The notes: a model not told the origin generated them from the sequence alone. A DNA stretch of 64,000 nucleotides from Alkalimonas delamerensis (GCF_030717955.1 NZ_JAUZVY010000004.1:275915-339914); one strand, 5' to 3'. Positions 1 through 8,599 are shown, numbered from the stretch's first letter. Numbers and translations are program-made.

Positions 1-450
1 CAAATTGCCACCCACGGCAACTTCTCGTTGCAGGTCACGGTAAAAGGCGATCTGCACATCGACGATCACCACAGCGTGGAAGATACGGCGCTGGCACTGG
101 GTCAGGCACTGAAAAAAGCCCTTGGCAATAAGCGTGGCATCAACCGTTTTGGCTTTGTGCTGCCGATGGACGAGTGCCGCGCCGAATGTGTGATGGATTT
201 ATCCGGTCGCCCTTTGTTTAAATTCAACGCCGAACTCGGCGATGGTCTGGTCGGTGGCCTGAACCTGGAAATGGTGCCGCACTTTTTCCGCTCCCTCAGC
301 GATGCCATGCTGATGACGCTGCATTTGAGCATCACCGAAGGCAACAAACACCATCAGGTGGAAGGCTTGTTTAAAGCCTTTGGCCGGGCCCTGCGCCAGG
401 CCATTACCGTCAGTGGCGAGGCCCTGCCAAGCTCCAAAGGGGTGCTGTAA
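1..450 (+). CDS. hisB: Imidazoleglycerol-phosphate dehydratase (HisB), C-terminal part, 5' end outside window
   Basis: The reading frame is open from base 1, so about 149 C-terminal residues are visible and the start lies upstream of the window. They match the dehydratase half of HisB, which converts imidazoleglycerol phosphate to imidazoleacetol phosphate in histidine synthesis. Visible motifs are the metal-binding DDHHSVED segment, FGFVLPMDEC, HFFRSLSDAM and the conserved C-terminal PSSKGVL. I cannot see whether the N-terminal histidinol-phosphatase domain of the bifunctional enterobacterial form is present. The TAA stop shares one base with the hisH ATG, indicating translational coupling within the his operon. 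Confidence 0.95.
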   Translation, partial: QIATHGNFSLQVTVKGDLHIDDHHSVEDTALALGQALKKALGNKRGINRFGFVLPMDECRAECVMDLSGRPLFKFNAELGDGLVGGLNLEMVPHFFRSLSDAMLMTLHLSITEGNKHHQVEGLFKAFGRALRQAITVSGEALPSSKGVL

Positions 451-1046
451 TGAGCGGTTTGGTTATTGTCGATACCGGCTGCGCCAACATCAGCTCGGTG
501 TATTTTGCTTTCAAGCGCCTGGGAGCAGACGCCACCATCAGCAAGGATCCACGTGCCATCAAAGCCGCCAGCCGCATTGTGCTGCCGGGCGTTGGCAGTG
601 CCCGTCAGGCCATGCAGAACCTGCAGCAGCGTGAACTGATCGAATGCCTGCAAGCAGTGCAGCAGCCGTTGCTGGGAATTTGCCTTGGCATGCAGCTGCT
701 GACCGCCCACAGCATGGAGGGCGATGTGCCCTGCCTGAATTTGATCCCGGGTGAAGTGCTGCCGCTGCAGGCCAATGGCCTGCGCCTACCGCATATGGGC
801 TGGAACACCTTACACAGCATCAGCGAGCACCCACTGATGGCTGGTTTTGATCCCCAGGATTACGTCTATTTTGTGCACAGCTTTGGGGTGGCTCCCAACC
901 GTTATAGCCTAGCGCTGTGCGATTACGGCAACGATTTTTCAGCAGTGATTGGCAAAGGCAATGTGGCCGGTGCCCAGTTTCACCCGGAGCGCTCCGGCAA
1001 AACCGGCGCCCGTTTACTGCAAAACTTTCTGGAGTGGCAACCATGA
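450..1046 (+). CDS. hisH: Imidazole glycerol phosphate synthase, glutaminase subunit HisH
   Basis: This is a class I glutamine amidotransferase of 198 residues, the usual HisH length. It hydrolyses glutamine and channels ammonia to HisF. The nucleophile is Cys78 in GICLGMQLL; His178 and Glu180 in QFHPERSG complete the triad. The oxyanion-strand motif LPGVGSA is at about residues 45-51. The start ATG overlaps the hisB stop by one base, and the stop TGA overlaps the hisA ATG (ATGA), so the genes are tightly coupled. Confidence 0.97.
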   Translation: MSGLVIVDTGCANISSVYFAFKRLGADATISKDPRAIKAASRIVLPGVGSARQAMQNLQQRELIECLQAVQQPLLGICLGMQLLTAHSMEGDVPCLNLIPGEVLPLQANGLRLPHMGWNTLHSISEHPLMAGFDPQDYVYFVHSFGVAPNRYSLALCDYGNDFSAVIGKGNVAGAQFHPERSGKTGARLLQNFLEWQP

Positions 1047-1780
1047 TTATTCCTGCCATTGATTTAATCGACGGCCAAATAGTCCGGCTGTATCAGGGCT
1101 CGTACGACCAAACCACCGAATACAGTTTCAGCCCGCTGGCACTGCGCGATCAATACGCGGCTGCCGGCTCACCCATTTTGCATGTGGTGGATTTATCCGG
1201 CGCCAAAGATGCCAGCAAGCGCCAACTGGCCTTGCTGACCAAGCTGATGACCAAGGCCCCGCTTCACATCCAGGTCGGCGGTGGTGTGCGCTCAGAGCAG
1301 GATGTGCAGGAGCTGTTAGCGGCGGGCGCCAGCCGGGTAGTGATTGGCAGCCTGGCCATTCGCCAGCCCGAACTGGTGCAAAGCTGGCTCAGAACCTATG
1401 GCGGTGAACGCATCGTGCTGGCCTTGGATGTGGCCATTAACGCTGAAGGCGAGAAAACCCTGCCCAGCCATGGCTGGATTGAAGCCTCCAATGTGACCTT
1501 AGAGCAGGTGCTGGATGGCTTTATTGCCGCCGGCGCCCGGCATGTGCTATGCACCGATATCAGCAAAGATGGCACCTTAAGCGGCTCCAATGTCGCTTTG
1601 TATCAGGAGCTGACCAAGGCTTACCCACAAATTGCCTGGCAGGCATCCGGTGGCATTGGCTGCCTGGACGATATCCGCGCCCTGCGTGGCTCCGGCGTGG
1701 CCGGTGTGATCCTGGGCCGCTCCTTACTGGAAGGCAAGTTTACCCTTGAGGAGGCCATAGCATGCTGGCAAAACGGATAA
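1043..1780 (+). CDS. hisA: ProFAR isomerase HisA
   Basis: HisA is a (beta/alpha)8 barrel of 245 residues that isomerises the aminoaldose ProFAR to the aminoketose PRFAR. The catalytic aspartates are Asp7 (PAIDLIDG) and Asp129 (VLALDVAI). Phosphate-binding glycines lie in QVGGGVRS and the ASGGIG/VILGRSLLEGKF segments. I chose the ATG at 1043, which overlaps the hisH stop by four bases. A longer in-frame extension back to 917 lies inside hisH and does not resemble HisA. Confidence 0.97.
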   Translation: MIIPAIDLIDGQIVRLYQGSYDQTTEYSFSPLALRDQYAAAGSPILHVVDLSGAKDASKRQLALLTKLMTKAPLHIQVGGGVRSEQDVQELLAAGASRVVIGSLAIRQPELVQSWLRTYGGERIVLALDVAINAEGEKTLPSHGWIEASNVTLEQVLDGFIAAGARHVLCTDISKDGTLSGSNVALYQELTKAYPQIAWQASGGIGCLDDIRALRGSGVAGVILGRSLLEGKFTLEEAIACWQNG

Positions 1781-2535
1781 TACCCTGCCTGGATGTGCGG
1801 GATGGTAAAGTCGTCAAAGGGGTGCAATTTCGCAACCACGAAATTGTCGGCGATATCGTGCCGCTGGCCGAGCGCTACGCCAAAGCCGGTGCCGATGAAC
1901 TGGTGTTTTACGACATCACCGCCTCAAGCGATGGCCGGGTGGTCGATAAAAGCTGGGTGCAGCGCATCGCTGAAGTAATTGATATTCCGTTTTGCGTCGC
2001 GGGTGGCATCAAAAGCGTTGAGGATGCCGGCCGCATTCTGGAAATGGGTGCCGATAAGATTTCGGTCAATAGCCCGGCGCTGCTTAGGCCTGAACTGGTG
2101 CGCGAGCTGCACGATACCTTTGGTCAGCAGTGTGTGGTGGTCGGCATCGACAGTTTCTTTGATGTCGCCAGTGGTCAGTATCAGGTGTACCAATTTACCG
2201 GTGACGAAAGCCGTACCCAAAAGACCCGCTGGCTGACCCGCGACTGGGTGCAAGAGGTACAGCAACTGGGTGCTGGTGAGATTGTGCTGAACTGCATGAA
2301 TCAGGATGGGGTACGTAAAGGCTATGATATTGCCCAGCTCTCGACCATTCGCGCTTTGTGTCAGGTGCCTTTGATCGCCAGTGGTGGCGCCGGGGCAATT
2401 GAGCACTTTGCCGAGGTGTTCCAGCAAGCCGATGTCGATGGCGCTCTGGCGGCCAGCGTGTTTCACAAAGCGGTGATTGAGATTGCCGATTTAAAGGCAC
2501 AGCTGATTGCCGCTGGGGTGTCTATTAGACCCTGA
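1762..2535 (+). CDS. hisF: Imidazole glycerol phosphate synthase, cyclase subunit HisF
   Basis: This 257-residue (beta/alpha)8 barrel joins ammonia from HisH to PRFAR, giving imidazole glycerol phosphate and AICAR. The catalytic Asp11 (IPCLDVRDG) and Asp130 (VVGIDSFF) are both present, as are the glycine-rich phosphate sites VAGGIKS and ASGGAGAIEHF. The start overlaps the 3' end of hisA by 19 bases. The usual next gene, hisIE, is separated by 562 bases filled with a duplicated palindromic element instead of following directly. Confidence 0.97.
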   Translation: MLAKRIIPCLDVRDGKVVKGVQFRNHEIVGDIVPLAERYAKAGADELVFYDITASSDGRVVDKSWVQRIAEVIDIPFCVAGGIKSVEDAGRILEMGADKISVNSPALLRPELVRELHDTFGQQCVVVGIDSFFDVASGQYQVYQFTGDESRTQKTRWLTRDWVQEVQQLGAGEIVLNCMNQDGVRKGYDIAQLSTIRALCQVPLIASGGAGAIEHFAEVFQQADVDGALAASVFHKAVIEIADLKAQLIAAGVSIRP

Positions 2536-2550
2536 GATATCCAGGGATGG

Positions 2551-2786
2551 CCGGATGGTGTTTTTCCGGGAACCTGAGACGCCCGGACGGCGTATCAAGA
2601 GCGCCCAGGGAGGGGTTTACAGCGTTTCCCGGAAAAATCACCATTGGTCAGCCCGGTGACAATAAACAGGTGTAGGCAACAAGAGCAGACTGCACACGGA
2701 GACGTCGTGAATACATCCCTGTAGGCTCTGCTTTGGCATCCATGCCAAAGAAGCTCCGCTTAGCAGTCTACTCCTGTTGCTTGCAG
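2551..2786. repeat. Multi-hairpin intergenic repeat, copy 1
   Basis: This is the first of two near-identical copies in direct orientation with a period of about 254 bases. Each copy contains two nested inverted-repeat modules. Module 1 has outer arms at 2557-2571 and 2627-2642 (GGTGTTTTTCCGGGA pairing with TCCCGGAAAAATCACC). It encloses a GAGACGCC/GGCGTATC hairpin at 2576-2596 with one mismatch. Module 2 has outer arms of about 20 bases at 2674-2693 and 2763-2782. It encloses CACGG/TCGTG and the perfect palindrome CTTTGGCAT-CC-ATGCCAAAG at 2731-2750. There is no transposase or CRISPR-like spacing. Confidence 0.9.
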
Positions 2787-2804
2787 ACCGCGGTGCAGGG
2801 GTGA

Positions 2805-3039
2805 CCGGATGGTGTTTTTCCGGGAACCTGAGACGCCCGGACGGCGTCTCAAGAGCGCCCAGGGATGGGTTTACAGCGTGTCCCGGAAAAATCACCATTG
2901 GTCAGCCCGGTGGCAATAAACAGGTGTAGGCAACAAGAGAGACTGCACACGGAGACGCCGTGAATACATCCCTGTAGGCTCTGCTTTGGCATCCATGCCA
3001 AAGAAGCTCCGCTTAGCAGCCTGCTCCTGTTGCTTGCAA
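2805..3039. repeat. Multi-hairpin intergenic repeat, copy 2
   Basis: This is the second copy, offset 254 bases from the first and then 253 after a one-base deletion near 2938. All palindromes are retained. GAGACGCC-CGGAC-GGCGTCTC at 2830-2850 is a perfect stem here, where copy 1 has a mismatch. CTTTGGCAT-CC-ATGCCAAAG recurs at 2984-3003. The module 2 outer arms at 2928-2946 and 3016-3035 differ slightly from copy 1 yet still largely pair. The retained pairing suggests that structure, not sequence, is maintained. Confidence 0.9.
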
Positions 3040-3097
3040 AGCTTGGTGTGTAGCCAGTGAAACCATAAACTAAATAAAACAAACTTGAGAAGCGACC

Positions 3098-3712
3098 ATG
3101 AATAAAGACACCATCAGCCAACTCAAATGGCCCGACACCGGCCTGCTGCCAGCCATTGTTCAGCACGCCATCTCCGGCAAAGTGCTGATGCAGGGCTATA
3201 TGAATCAGCAAGCGCTCAGCCACACCCTTAGCAGTGAAAAAGTTACTTTCTTTAGCCGCAGCAAACAACGGCTCTGGACCAAGGGCGAAAGCTCAGGTCA
3301 TACCCTGGACTTGGTTGCCATCAGCAGCGACTGCGATGATGACAGCATCCTGGTGCTGGCGATGCCCAAGGGCCCGACCTGCCATGTTGGCACCGAAACC
3401 TGCTGGCACGACGATCAAAGCAACAGCCCGGCGCTCAGCTTCTTGTACGATTTAGAGCAGGTGATTCAAAGCCGCAAAGAGGCCGATCCTGCAAGCAGCT
3501 ACACCGCCAGCCTCTTTGCCAAAGGGGTGAAGCGCATCGCGCAAAAGGTCGGTGAAGAAGGTGTCGAATCCGCCCTGGCGGCCATGGCTGGCGATCGGGA
3601 AGAACTGAAAAATGAAGCCGCCGATTTGCTGTTTCATTTGCTGGTGTTGCTGCAAAGTCAGCAGCTTGAGCTAAGCGATGTACTTGAGGTGTTAAAAGCA
3701 CGCCATCGCTAA
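3098..3712 (+). CDS. hisI: Bifunctional phosphoribosyl-AMP cyclohydrolase / phosphoribosyl-ATP pyrophosphatase HisIE
   Basis: This 204-residue fusion catalyses the second and third steps of histidine synthesis. The N-terminal HisI domain (about 1-110) shows LMQGYMNQQAL, FFSRSKQRLWTKGE and the metal and zinc ligands around SSDCDDD and GPTCH. The C-terminal HisE domain (about 115-204) shows KGVKRIAQKVGEEGVE and NEAADLLFHLLVLL. It is the last gene of the his operon. The 562-base repeat-filled gap before it may reduce read-through or give it its own start of transcription. Confidence 0.96.
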   Translation: MNKDTISQLKWPDTGLLPAIVQHAISGKVLMQGYMNQQALSHTLSSEKVTFFSRSKQRLWTKGESSGHTLDLVAISSDCDDDSILVLAMPKGPTCHVGTETCWHDDQSNSPALSFLYDLEQVIQSRKEADPASSYTASLFAKGVKRIAQKVGEEGVESALAAMAGDREELKNEAADLLFHLLVLLQSQQLELSDVLEVLKARHR

Positions 3713-3826
3713 CTGAGTAGCGCTACAGTACTGGCAAGCTCGGCATACAGTTCTGTTCAAAATGCCGACTGAAATAATACATGCATTGCCCTCTTTGCAA
3801 CCAGCTTGGGCTAGACTTAGCAAGTC

Positions 3827-5518
3827 ATGACGAAAAAACAGCCCCACCTGCACCGTGAGGCCAACCTGATCCAGATGCTGGACCCAATAACCAGTGACTG
3901 GAATCAGGCTTTGCCAGCACCTGATGAGACGGTTGCCGAAGAATTGGTAGCCGCAATTGACTTTTCCCAGTTGAATATTCTGTTCGAGAACTTTTTGCAA
4001 GTGATGGGCATTCCCATTGCACTCATCGATATGCAAGGTAAAGTATTAGCATCCTCGCACTGGCAGCGCGCCTGTGCCCACTTCCATCGTCAAGCTCCCG
4101 ATACCTTAAGCCGCTGTCTCGAAAGCGACCGGGATCTTGCACTGCAACTGGAGCAAGGCAAAAACTACTCGGTGTACCGCTGCCGCAACGGCTTGATCGA
4201 CTGCGCCACCCCAATTTTTCTGGAAGACCGCCATATTGCCAATCTTTTTATCGGTCAGTTTTTTACCAGCGAGCCTGATATTGCCTACTTTACCAGGCAA
4301 GCTGAACAAGCCGGCTTTGATGTCACGGAATACTTAGCCGCCATTGATGAAGTGCCAATTGTGAATGAAGCCAAGCTACCAGCCATACTCAATATGCTCT
4401 CAGCGCTGGCCCTGCAAATCAGCCAGCTTAGTTTGCTCAATAGCCGCTACCAACAAAGCCTGAAGCATACCGAACAGCTGGTAGCAGAACGCACCCAAGA
4501 GCTGCAGATGCAAAATACCATCTTGCAACAGATCAGTGAGGGAGCGCCACTTAGCACTGTGTTACGGCACTTAGTACAGCAAGTGGAGGCGCTGCACTCT
4601 GGAGCGATTTGTTCCATTTTATTACTGGATGAGGATGGTCTAACTCTGCGCCATGGCGCAGCACCTTCGCTGCCAGATGCCTACAATCAAGCCATCGATG
4701 GTGTCCAAATCGGTGTAGGGGTCGGCTCCTGCGGCACAGCGGCTTTCACCAAAGAAACCGTGATCGTCAGTGATATTCAACAGCATCCTTATTGGCAACC
4801 TTATCTGGCTCTGGCAGAGCTGGCTGGCGTTCGAGCCTGCTGGTCACAGCCGGTCATTACTTCTGAGGGCAAAGTACTGGGGACCTTTGCTATTTACTCA
4901 AAACAACCTGCCGAACCCTCGCCGCAACTGCTGGATAAAATCAACAGTTACAGCAAACTGGCCGAACTGGCTATTAGTCGCAGCCTAAGCAGTCAGCAAA
5001 TTCGGCAACTGGCATTTTACGACAGCCTCACCCGCTTGGCCAACCGACGCTTGCTGGAAGAGCACCTGCTGCAGGTTATAGCAGCCAGTCAGCGCAGCCA
5101 AAAGTACGCCGGCTTGATGTTTATTGATCTGGACAACTTTAAGCCAGTCAATGATCTCTATGGCCACAAAATTGGTGATGCTTTGCTGGTAGAGGTTGCC
5201 AGCCGCTTGCAGCAAAGCGTCCGCAGCGCCGATACGGTAGCACGCTTTGGCGGGGATGAATTTGTTGTGTTAATACGCGATATGGACAGCGACGAGGCCA
5301 AAGCACGCCAGCAGCTGGAAGCCCTGGCCGCTAAAATCCAACAACGGTTGCTGCACCCTCACCCACTCCCCAGCGGTAGCATGCATCAATGCAGTTGCAG
5401 CATTGGTTTGGTGTTGTTTATGGGGGAAAGCAGCAGCGATGAGCTGTTACGACGGGCCGATGCAGCCATGTATACAGCAAAAAAACAGCACAGTCAGACC
5501 AGTTGGTACCAAAATTAA
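3827..5518 (+). CDS. Diguanylate cyclase with PocR-type and GAF sensor domains
   Basis: This 563-residue cytoplasmic protein has no TM segment. The N-terminal part (about 40-205) resembles the PocR ligand-binding domain, with a cysteine-containing CLESDRDLALQLEQG-like region and FIGQFF. A short coiled coil (about 205-235) and a GAF domain (about 240-385, with VGVGSCGTAA) follow. The C-terminal GGDEF domain has an intact GGDEF at residues 475-479. An inhibitory RxxD I-site (RSAD, 466-469) sits exactly five residues upstream. It is therefore predicted to make c-di-GMP with product inhibition. The ligand sensed is unknown. It stands alone, convergent with the next gene. Confidence 0.9.
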   Translation: MTKKQPHLHREANLIQMLDPITSDWNQALPAPDETVAEELVAAIDFSQLNILFENFLQVMGIPIALIDMQGKVLASSHWQRACAHFHRQAPDTLSRCLESDRDLALQLEQGKNYSVYRCRNGLIDCATPIFLEDRHIANLFIGQFFTSEPDIAYFTRQAEQAGFDVTEYLAAIDEVPIVNEAKLPAILNMLSALALQISQLSLLNSRYQQSLKHTEQLVAERTQELQMQNTILQQISEGAPLSTVLRHLVQQVEALHSGAICSILLLDEDGLTLRHGAAPSLPDAYNQAIDGVQIGVGVGSCGTAAFTKETVIVSDIQQHPYWQPYLALAELAGVRACWSQPVITSEGKVLGTFAIYSKQPAEPSPQLLDKINSYSKLAELAISRSLSSQQIRQLAFYDSLTRLANRRLLEEHLLQVIAASQRSQKYAGLMFIDLDNFKPVNDLYGHKIGDALLVEVASRLQQSVRSADTVARFGGDEFVVLIRDMDSDEAKARQQLEALAAKIQQRLLHPHPLPSGSMHQCSCSIGLVLFMGESSSDELLRRADAAMYTAKKQHSQTSWYQN

Positions 5519-5559
5519 AGCTGAAACCATTTCTTTGCTGAAGTGCAGAGTTAGTTAAT

Positions 5560-5997
5560 TCACTCTTTGTCGCCCCCAGCCAGCAAGTCACCTGCAAGCC
5601 TTACAAAATCTGAGGAGGTCAGGATGCCCAGCAGATTGTCTTCACTGTCGACTACCGGCAAACAGCCGTGTTTATTCTTTAAAAAATAGCTGATGACTTG
5701 CTGCAAGGGTTGGTCTGGCTGCACCGTGGCAAAGTCGGTATCCATCAACTCACCGATCAGCTGCTGCTTTTCTTTGCGCTCCATCGCACTGGTGCCGTAT
5801 TTGGCCAGCAGCCCCATCACAGTAGCAATCATTTTTTTCTGTGTCAGCACCCCCACCAGTTTGTCTTGTTGATCCAACACCGGTATATGGCGGATATTCT
5901 TGCTTCGCATCAAATCATGCGCATCTTTCAGGCTTTGCTCACGGCGCACGAATAATGGGTTGGCTGTCATTAACTGCGCCACGGTTTTTGCGGTCAT
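5560..5997 (-). CDS. Two-CBS-domain protein
   Basis: This 145-residue protein consists almost entirely of a CBS pair (a Bateman module). CBS1 is about residues 5-65 (IRHIPVLDQQDKLVGVLTQ). CBS2 is about 83-138 (HGCLPVVDSEDNLLGILT). Such modules bind adenosyl nucleotides or other ligands and usually regulate a partner; no partner domain is fused here. The ATG is preceded by AAGGAG. A second protein of the same layout is encoded at 7020-7445, on the other side of the RhtA-like exporter. Confidence 0.85.
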   Translation of the reverse strand: MTAKTVAQLMTANPLFVRREQSLKDAHDLMRSKNIRHIPVLDQQDKLVGVLTQKKMIATVMGLLAKYGTSAMERKEKQQLIGELMDTDFATVQPDQPLQQVISYFLKNKHGCLPVVDSEDNLLGILTSSDFVRLAGDLLAGGDKE

Positions 5998-6064
5998 AAT
6001 CAGATCTCCTTGCTCGGATTTAATGCAAGCTTAGCCAAATTCGCGCCAACTTTCCCGATACAGA

Positions 6065-6928
6065 TCAAACTTTAGCTGGCTTGGTAAGACTGCTGCCCAA
6101 CGAGGCGGTGATCACCATGGCAATGGCCAGCCATTGCCACAGGGTCAGAAACTCCGCCAACAACAAAAGGCCGGCCACAGCGGCCACAGCGGGCTCAACA
6201 CTCATCAAGACACTGAAGTTTTTCGCGGGCAACCGCTTTAATGCCACCATTTCCAGACTGTACGGCAAAGCACTCGACATCAGGGCCACCATCAAAGCCA
6301 GTGGCAGTACCTGCCATTGGAACATTGCCGTGCCAGCAGTCAGCACCCCTAAAGGAAAGAGATACAGTGCGGCAATGGTCATGCCCAGCGCCACAGTAGC
6401 ACCGCCGGGGGCCAAATGACCGGCTCGTTGACCAAACAAGATGTAACCGGCCCAACAACCGCCTGCTGCCAATGCCAACGCAACCCCAACCGGGTCAAGC
6501 GCATCAGCCCCCCGCATGTCCGGCATCAGCAAAAACACTCCGGCCAGCGCAAATCCCACCCAGAGCAAGTCCAGCTTTCTTCGTGATGACAACAAAGCCA
6601 CCGCCAAGGGACCGGTAAACTCAAGCGCCACTCCTACCCCTAGCGGGATCCGTTCTATCGCCATGTAAAACAAGATATTCATGCCACCAAGACAACCACC
6701 ATAGATGATCAGTGCCTGCCATTGGCGTCCTTTCGGCCAGTGCCGCCAGGGACGAAACACCAGCCAGAGAATCAATGCCGAGAAGCCAACCCGAAGGGCT
6801 GTGGTGCCCTCTGGGCCAATTAATGGAAACAGTTGCTTGGCAACAGAAGCGCCCGACTGAATAAACACCATGGCCAGCAGCACGCTGACCACGGCCAACA
6901 ACAAGGTTTTGAGATTGGTGTCGGACAT
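6065..6928 (-). CDS. rhtA: EamA-family threonine/homoserine exporter, RhtA-like
   Basis: This 287-residue inner-membrane protein has about ten TM helices in two EamA repeats. It matches E. coli RhtA along its length: IQSGASVAKQLFPLIG, VALEFTGPLAVALLSSRR, GCWAGYILFGQRAG, SSALPYSLEMVALKRLP and the C-terminal SVEPAVAAVAG. RhtA exports threonine, homoserine and related amino acids by proton antiport; the substrate here is inferred from similarity. The gene lies between two CBS-domain genes on the same strand, 91 bases downstream of one, so they may share a transcript. Confidence 0.88.
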   Translation of the reverse strand: MSDTNLKTLLLAVVSVLLAMVFIQSGASVAKQLFPLIGPEGTTALRVGFSALILWLVFRPWRHWPKGRQWQALIIYGGCLGGMNILFYMAIERIPLGVGVALEFTGPLAVALLSSRRKLDLLWVGFALAGVFLLMPDMRGADALDPVGVALALAAGGCWAGYILFGQRAGHLAPGGATVALGMTIAALYLFPLGVLTAGTAMFQWQVLPLALMVALMSSALPYSLEMVALKRLPAKNFSVLMSVEPAVAAVAGLLLLAEFLTLWQWLAIAMVITASLGSSLTKPAKV

Positions 6929-7019
6929 AACAGGGAGTCTCGGGAGTCAGGAAAGGGCAACCTGATCAGTATAGCGGAAACGAAGCTGAAGTTTGAGCGC
7001 TACTTTTGGCGAACCCGTG

Positions 7020-7445
7020 TCAAGCTCCTTTATCCTTGGGCTGCAACGCAAATCGCAGCACATCCTTCCAGGACACAATGCCGAGCAAGCGTTGCTCGGC
7101 ATCCACCACTGGCAAGCAACCAATGTTGTATTGCAACAACAAGTTGGCTGCTTCTTTGATGCTGGTTTTATCCGATACACTGATTGCCGGGGACGTCATC
7201 ACATGACGGACCCGGCGGCTTTGAATGTAGTTCTCGACACTGGTTTCAAAGGCCGAGTCCATTACCGGGCTCAGCGCACGAAAGTAGTCTTTCACCGAGA
7301 TAATGCCTTGCAACCGACCCGAGCTATCCACCACCGGCAGGTGCTGAAACTTGGCCGCAGAGAACACCTCGCGCAAGGATGACAAACTGGCATCCTCAGT
7401 CGTGGTTTGCACTTTATGGCTCATGATGGTTCCGATACGGCTCAT
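7020..7445 (-). CDS. Two-CBS-domain protein downstream of pilU
   Basis: This 141-residue CBS pair has CBS1 at about 5-62 (FQHLPVVDSSGRLQGIIS) and CBS2 at about 80-135 (IGCLPVVDAEQRLLGIVS). It starts 29 bases after the pilU stop and on the same strand, so it is likely the third gene of a pilT-pilU-CBS transcript. A regulatory role in nucleotide sensing is possible but unproven. It is paralogous in layout to the protein at 5560-5997, though the sequences are clearly diverged. Confidence 0.85.
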   Translation of the reverse strand: MSRIGTIMSHKVQTTTEDASLSSLREVFSAAKFQHLPVVDSSGRLQGIISVKDYFRALSPVMDSAFETSVENYIQSRRVRHVMTSPAISVSDKTSIKEAANLLLQYNIGCLPVVDAEQRLLGIVSWKDVLRFALQPKDKGA

Positions 7446-7474
7446 AGCCTTCCTAAATCAACACCAGAACGAGA

Positions 7475-8599
7475 TTATTCATCCGGCTTTTCAAAACCTT
7501 CAATAGTGACGCCAGACAGCAGCCCTGAACCTCTGGTGTCATTGCTTCGCAGCTTGATCATCAAACGCAAATCGTTTGGCGAGTCGGCATGATGCAATGC
7601 ATCGGCATAACTGATTTTGCCGCGCTCATAGAGATCATACAAGGCCTGATCAAAGGTTTGCATACCAAGTTCGCGCGATTTCGCCATCACCGCCTTGATT
7701 TCGCCCACTTGTCCCCGGGCAATCAGATCAGCCACCAACGGCGAGTTCAGCAGCACCTCAATGGCAGCGACACGGCCAGCTCCATCGGCTGTTGGCACCA
7801 GTTGCTGAGCAACAATTGCCCGCAAGTTCAGCGACAAATCAAACAGCAGTTTTTGGTGCATTTCTTTTGGTACCAAATGCATGATGCGGTCAACGGCTTG
7901 GTTGGCGTTGTTGGCATGCAAGGTCGCTACACACAGATGACCGGTTTCGGCAAAGGACAACGCATACTCCATGGTCTGCATATCGCGCACCTCACCAATC
8001 AGGATCACATCTGGCGCTTGACGCAGCGAGCTTTTTAAAGCCGCAGAAAATGATTCTGTATCAATGCCGACTTCACGCTGGGTAATCAGACTCTTGTGGT
8101 GTTCGTGCACAAACTCAATCGGGTCTTCAATGGTCAGAATATGACCTTTGGCATTGCGGTTGCGGTAGCCAAGCAGAGCCGCCAGTGAGGTCGACTTACC
8201 GGTACCGGTACCACCGACAAAAAGCACCAGCCCGCGTTTGGACATGATGATTTCTTTTAAGATAGGAGGCAGCCCCAAATCATCGGCATTGGGAATATCG
8301 GTCACGATGCGCCTGATCACCATTCCTGCATGATCGCGTTGCCAAAAGGCAGATACCCGAAATCGCCCCGCCTGGTTTGAAATAGCAAAGTTGCATTCTT
8401 TACTGACCACAAACTCCTGCTTTTGCTTCTCCGTCATGGCCGACACAACAAGTTGGTAAGAGTCGTCTTCGCTAAGGGGTTGATCTGCGATGGGCACCAG
8501 CTCGCCATTGACCTTGGCAGCGACTGGCATTCCTGCGGTCACAAAAAGATCGGATGCTCCTTGGTCCACCATGCTTTGCAAATAATCGAGTAGCTCCAT
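7475..8599 (-). CDS. pilU: Type IV pilus retraction ATPase PilU
   Basis: This 374-residue PilT/PilU-type secretion ATPase acts in the cytoplasm at the pilus base as an accessory retraction motor. Walker A is GGTGTGKST at 129-137. The Walker B region LIGEVRD and the His box GHLCVATLHANNA are present. The C-terminal half shows LRAIVAQQLVP. The substitution FVGGTGTGKST in place of VTGPTGSGKST, together with the longer C-terminus, separates PilU from PilT. The start ATG follows a strong GGGAGG ribosome-binding site and lies 9 bases after the pilT stop. Confidence 0.95.
   Translation of the reverse strand: MELLDYLQSMVDQGASDLFVTAGMPVAAKVNGELVPIADQPLSEDDSYQLVVSAMTEKQKQEFVVSKECNFAISNQAGRFRVSAFWQRDHAGMVIRRIVTDIPNADDLGLPPILKEIIMSKRGLVLFVGGTGTGKSTSLAALLGYRNRNAKGHILTIEDPIEFVHEHHKSLITQREVGIDTESFSAALKSSLRQAPDVILIGEVRDMQTMEYALSFAETGHLCVATLHANNANQAVDRIMHLVPKEMHQKLLFDLSLNLRAIVAQQLVPTADGAGRVAAIEVLLNSPLVADLIARGQVGEIKAVMAKSRELGMQTFDQALYDLYERGKISYADALHHADSPNDLRLMIKLRSNDTRGSGLLSGVTIEGFEKPDE

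Larger units (their letters stand above)
2536..3097. other. Gene-free 562-base spacer inside the his operon
   Basis: No credible gene lies here. Short open frames exist on the minus strand, but they simply translate the duplicated palindromic element and match no family I recognise. The spacer is almost entirely occupied by the two repeat copies (about 2551-2786 and 2805-3039). The last 58 bases supply a plausible ribosome-binding region (GAGAAG, 8 bases before the hisIE ATG). Confidence 0.8.

Noticed and set aside
2551..3039. CRISPR array or integron attC sites
   Set aside because: There are only two long copies, no short regularly spaced repeats with unique spacers, no cas or integrase gene, and no GTTRRRY/RYYYAAC core sites.
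2638..3268. Two minus-strand open frames sharing a repeated peptide
   Set aside because: The shared peptide is only the translation of the duplicated palindromic element; one frame also runs antisense into hisIE.
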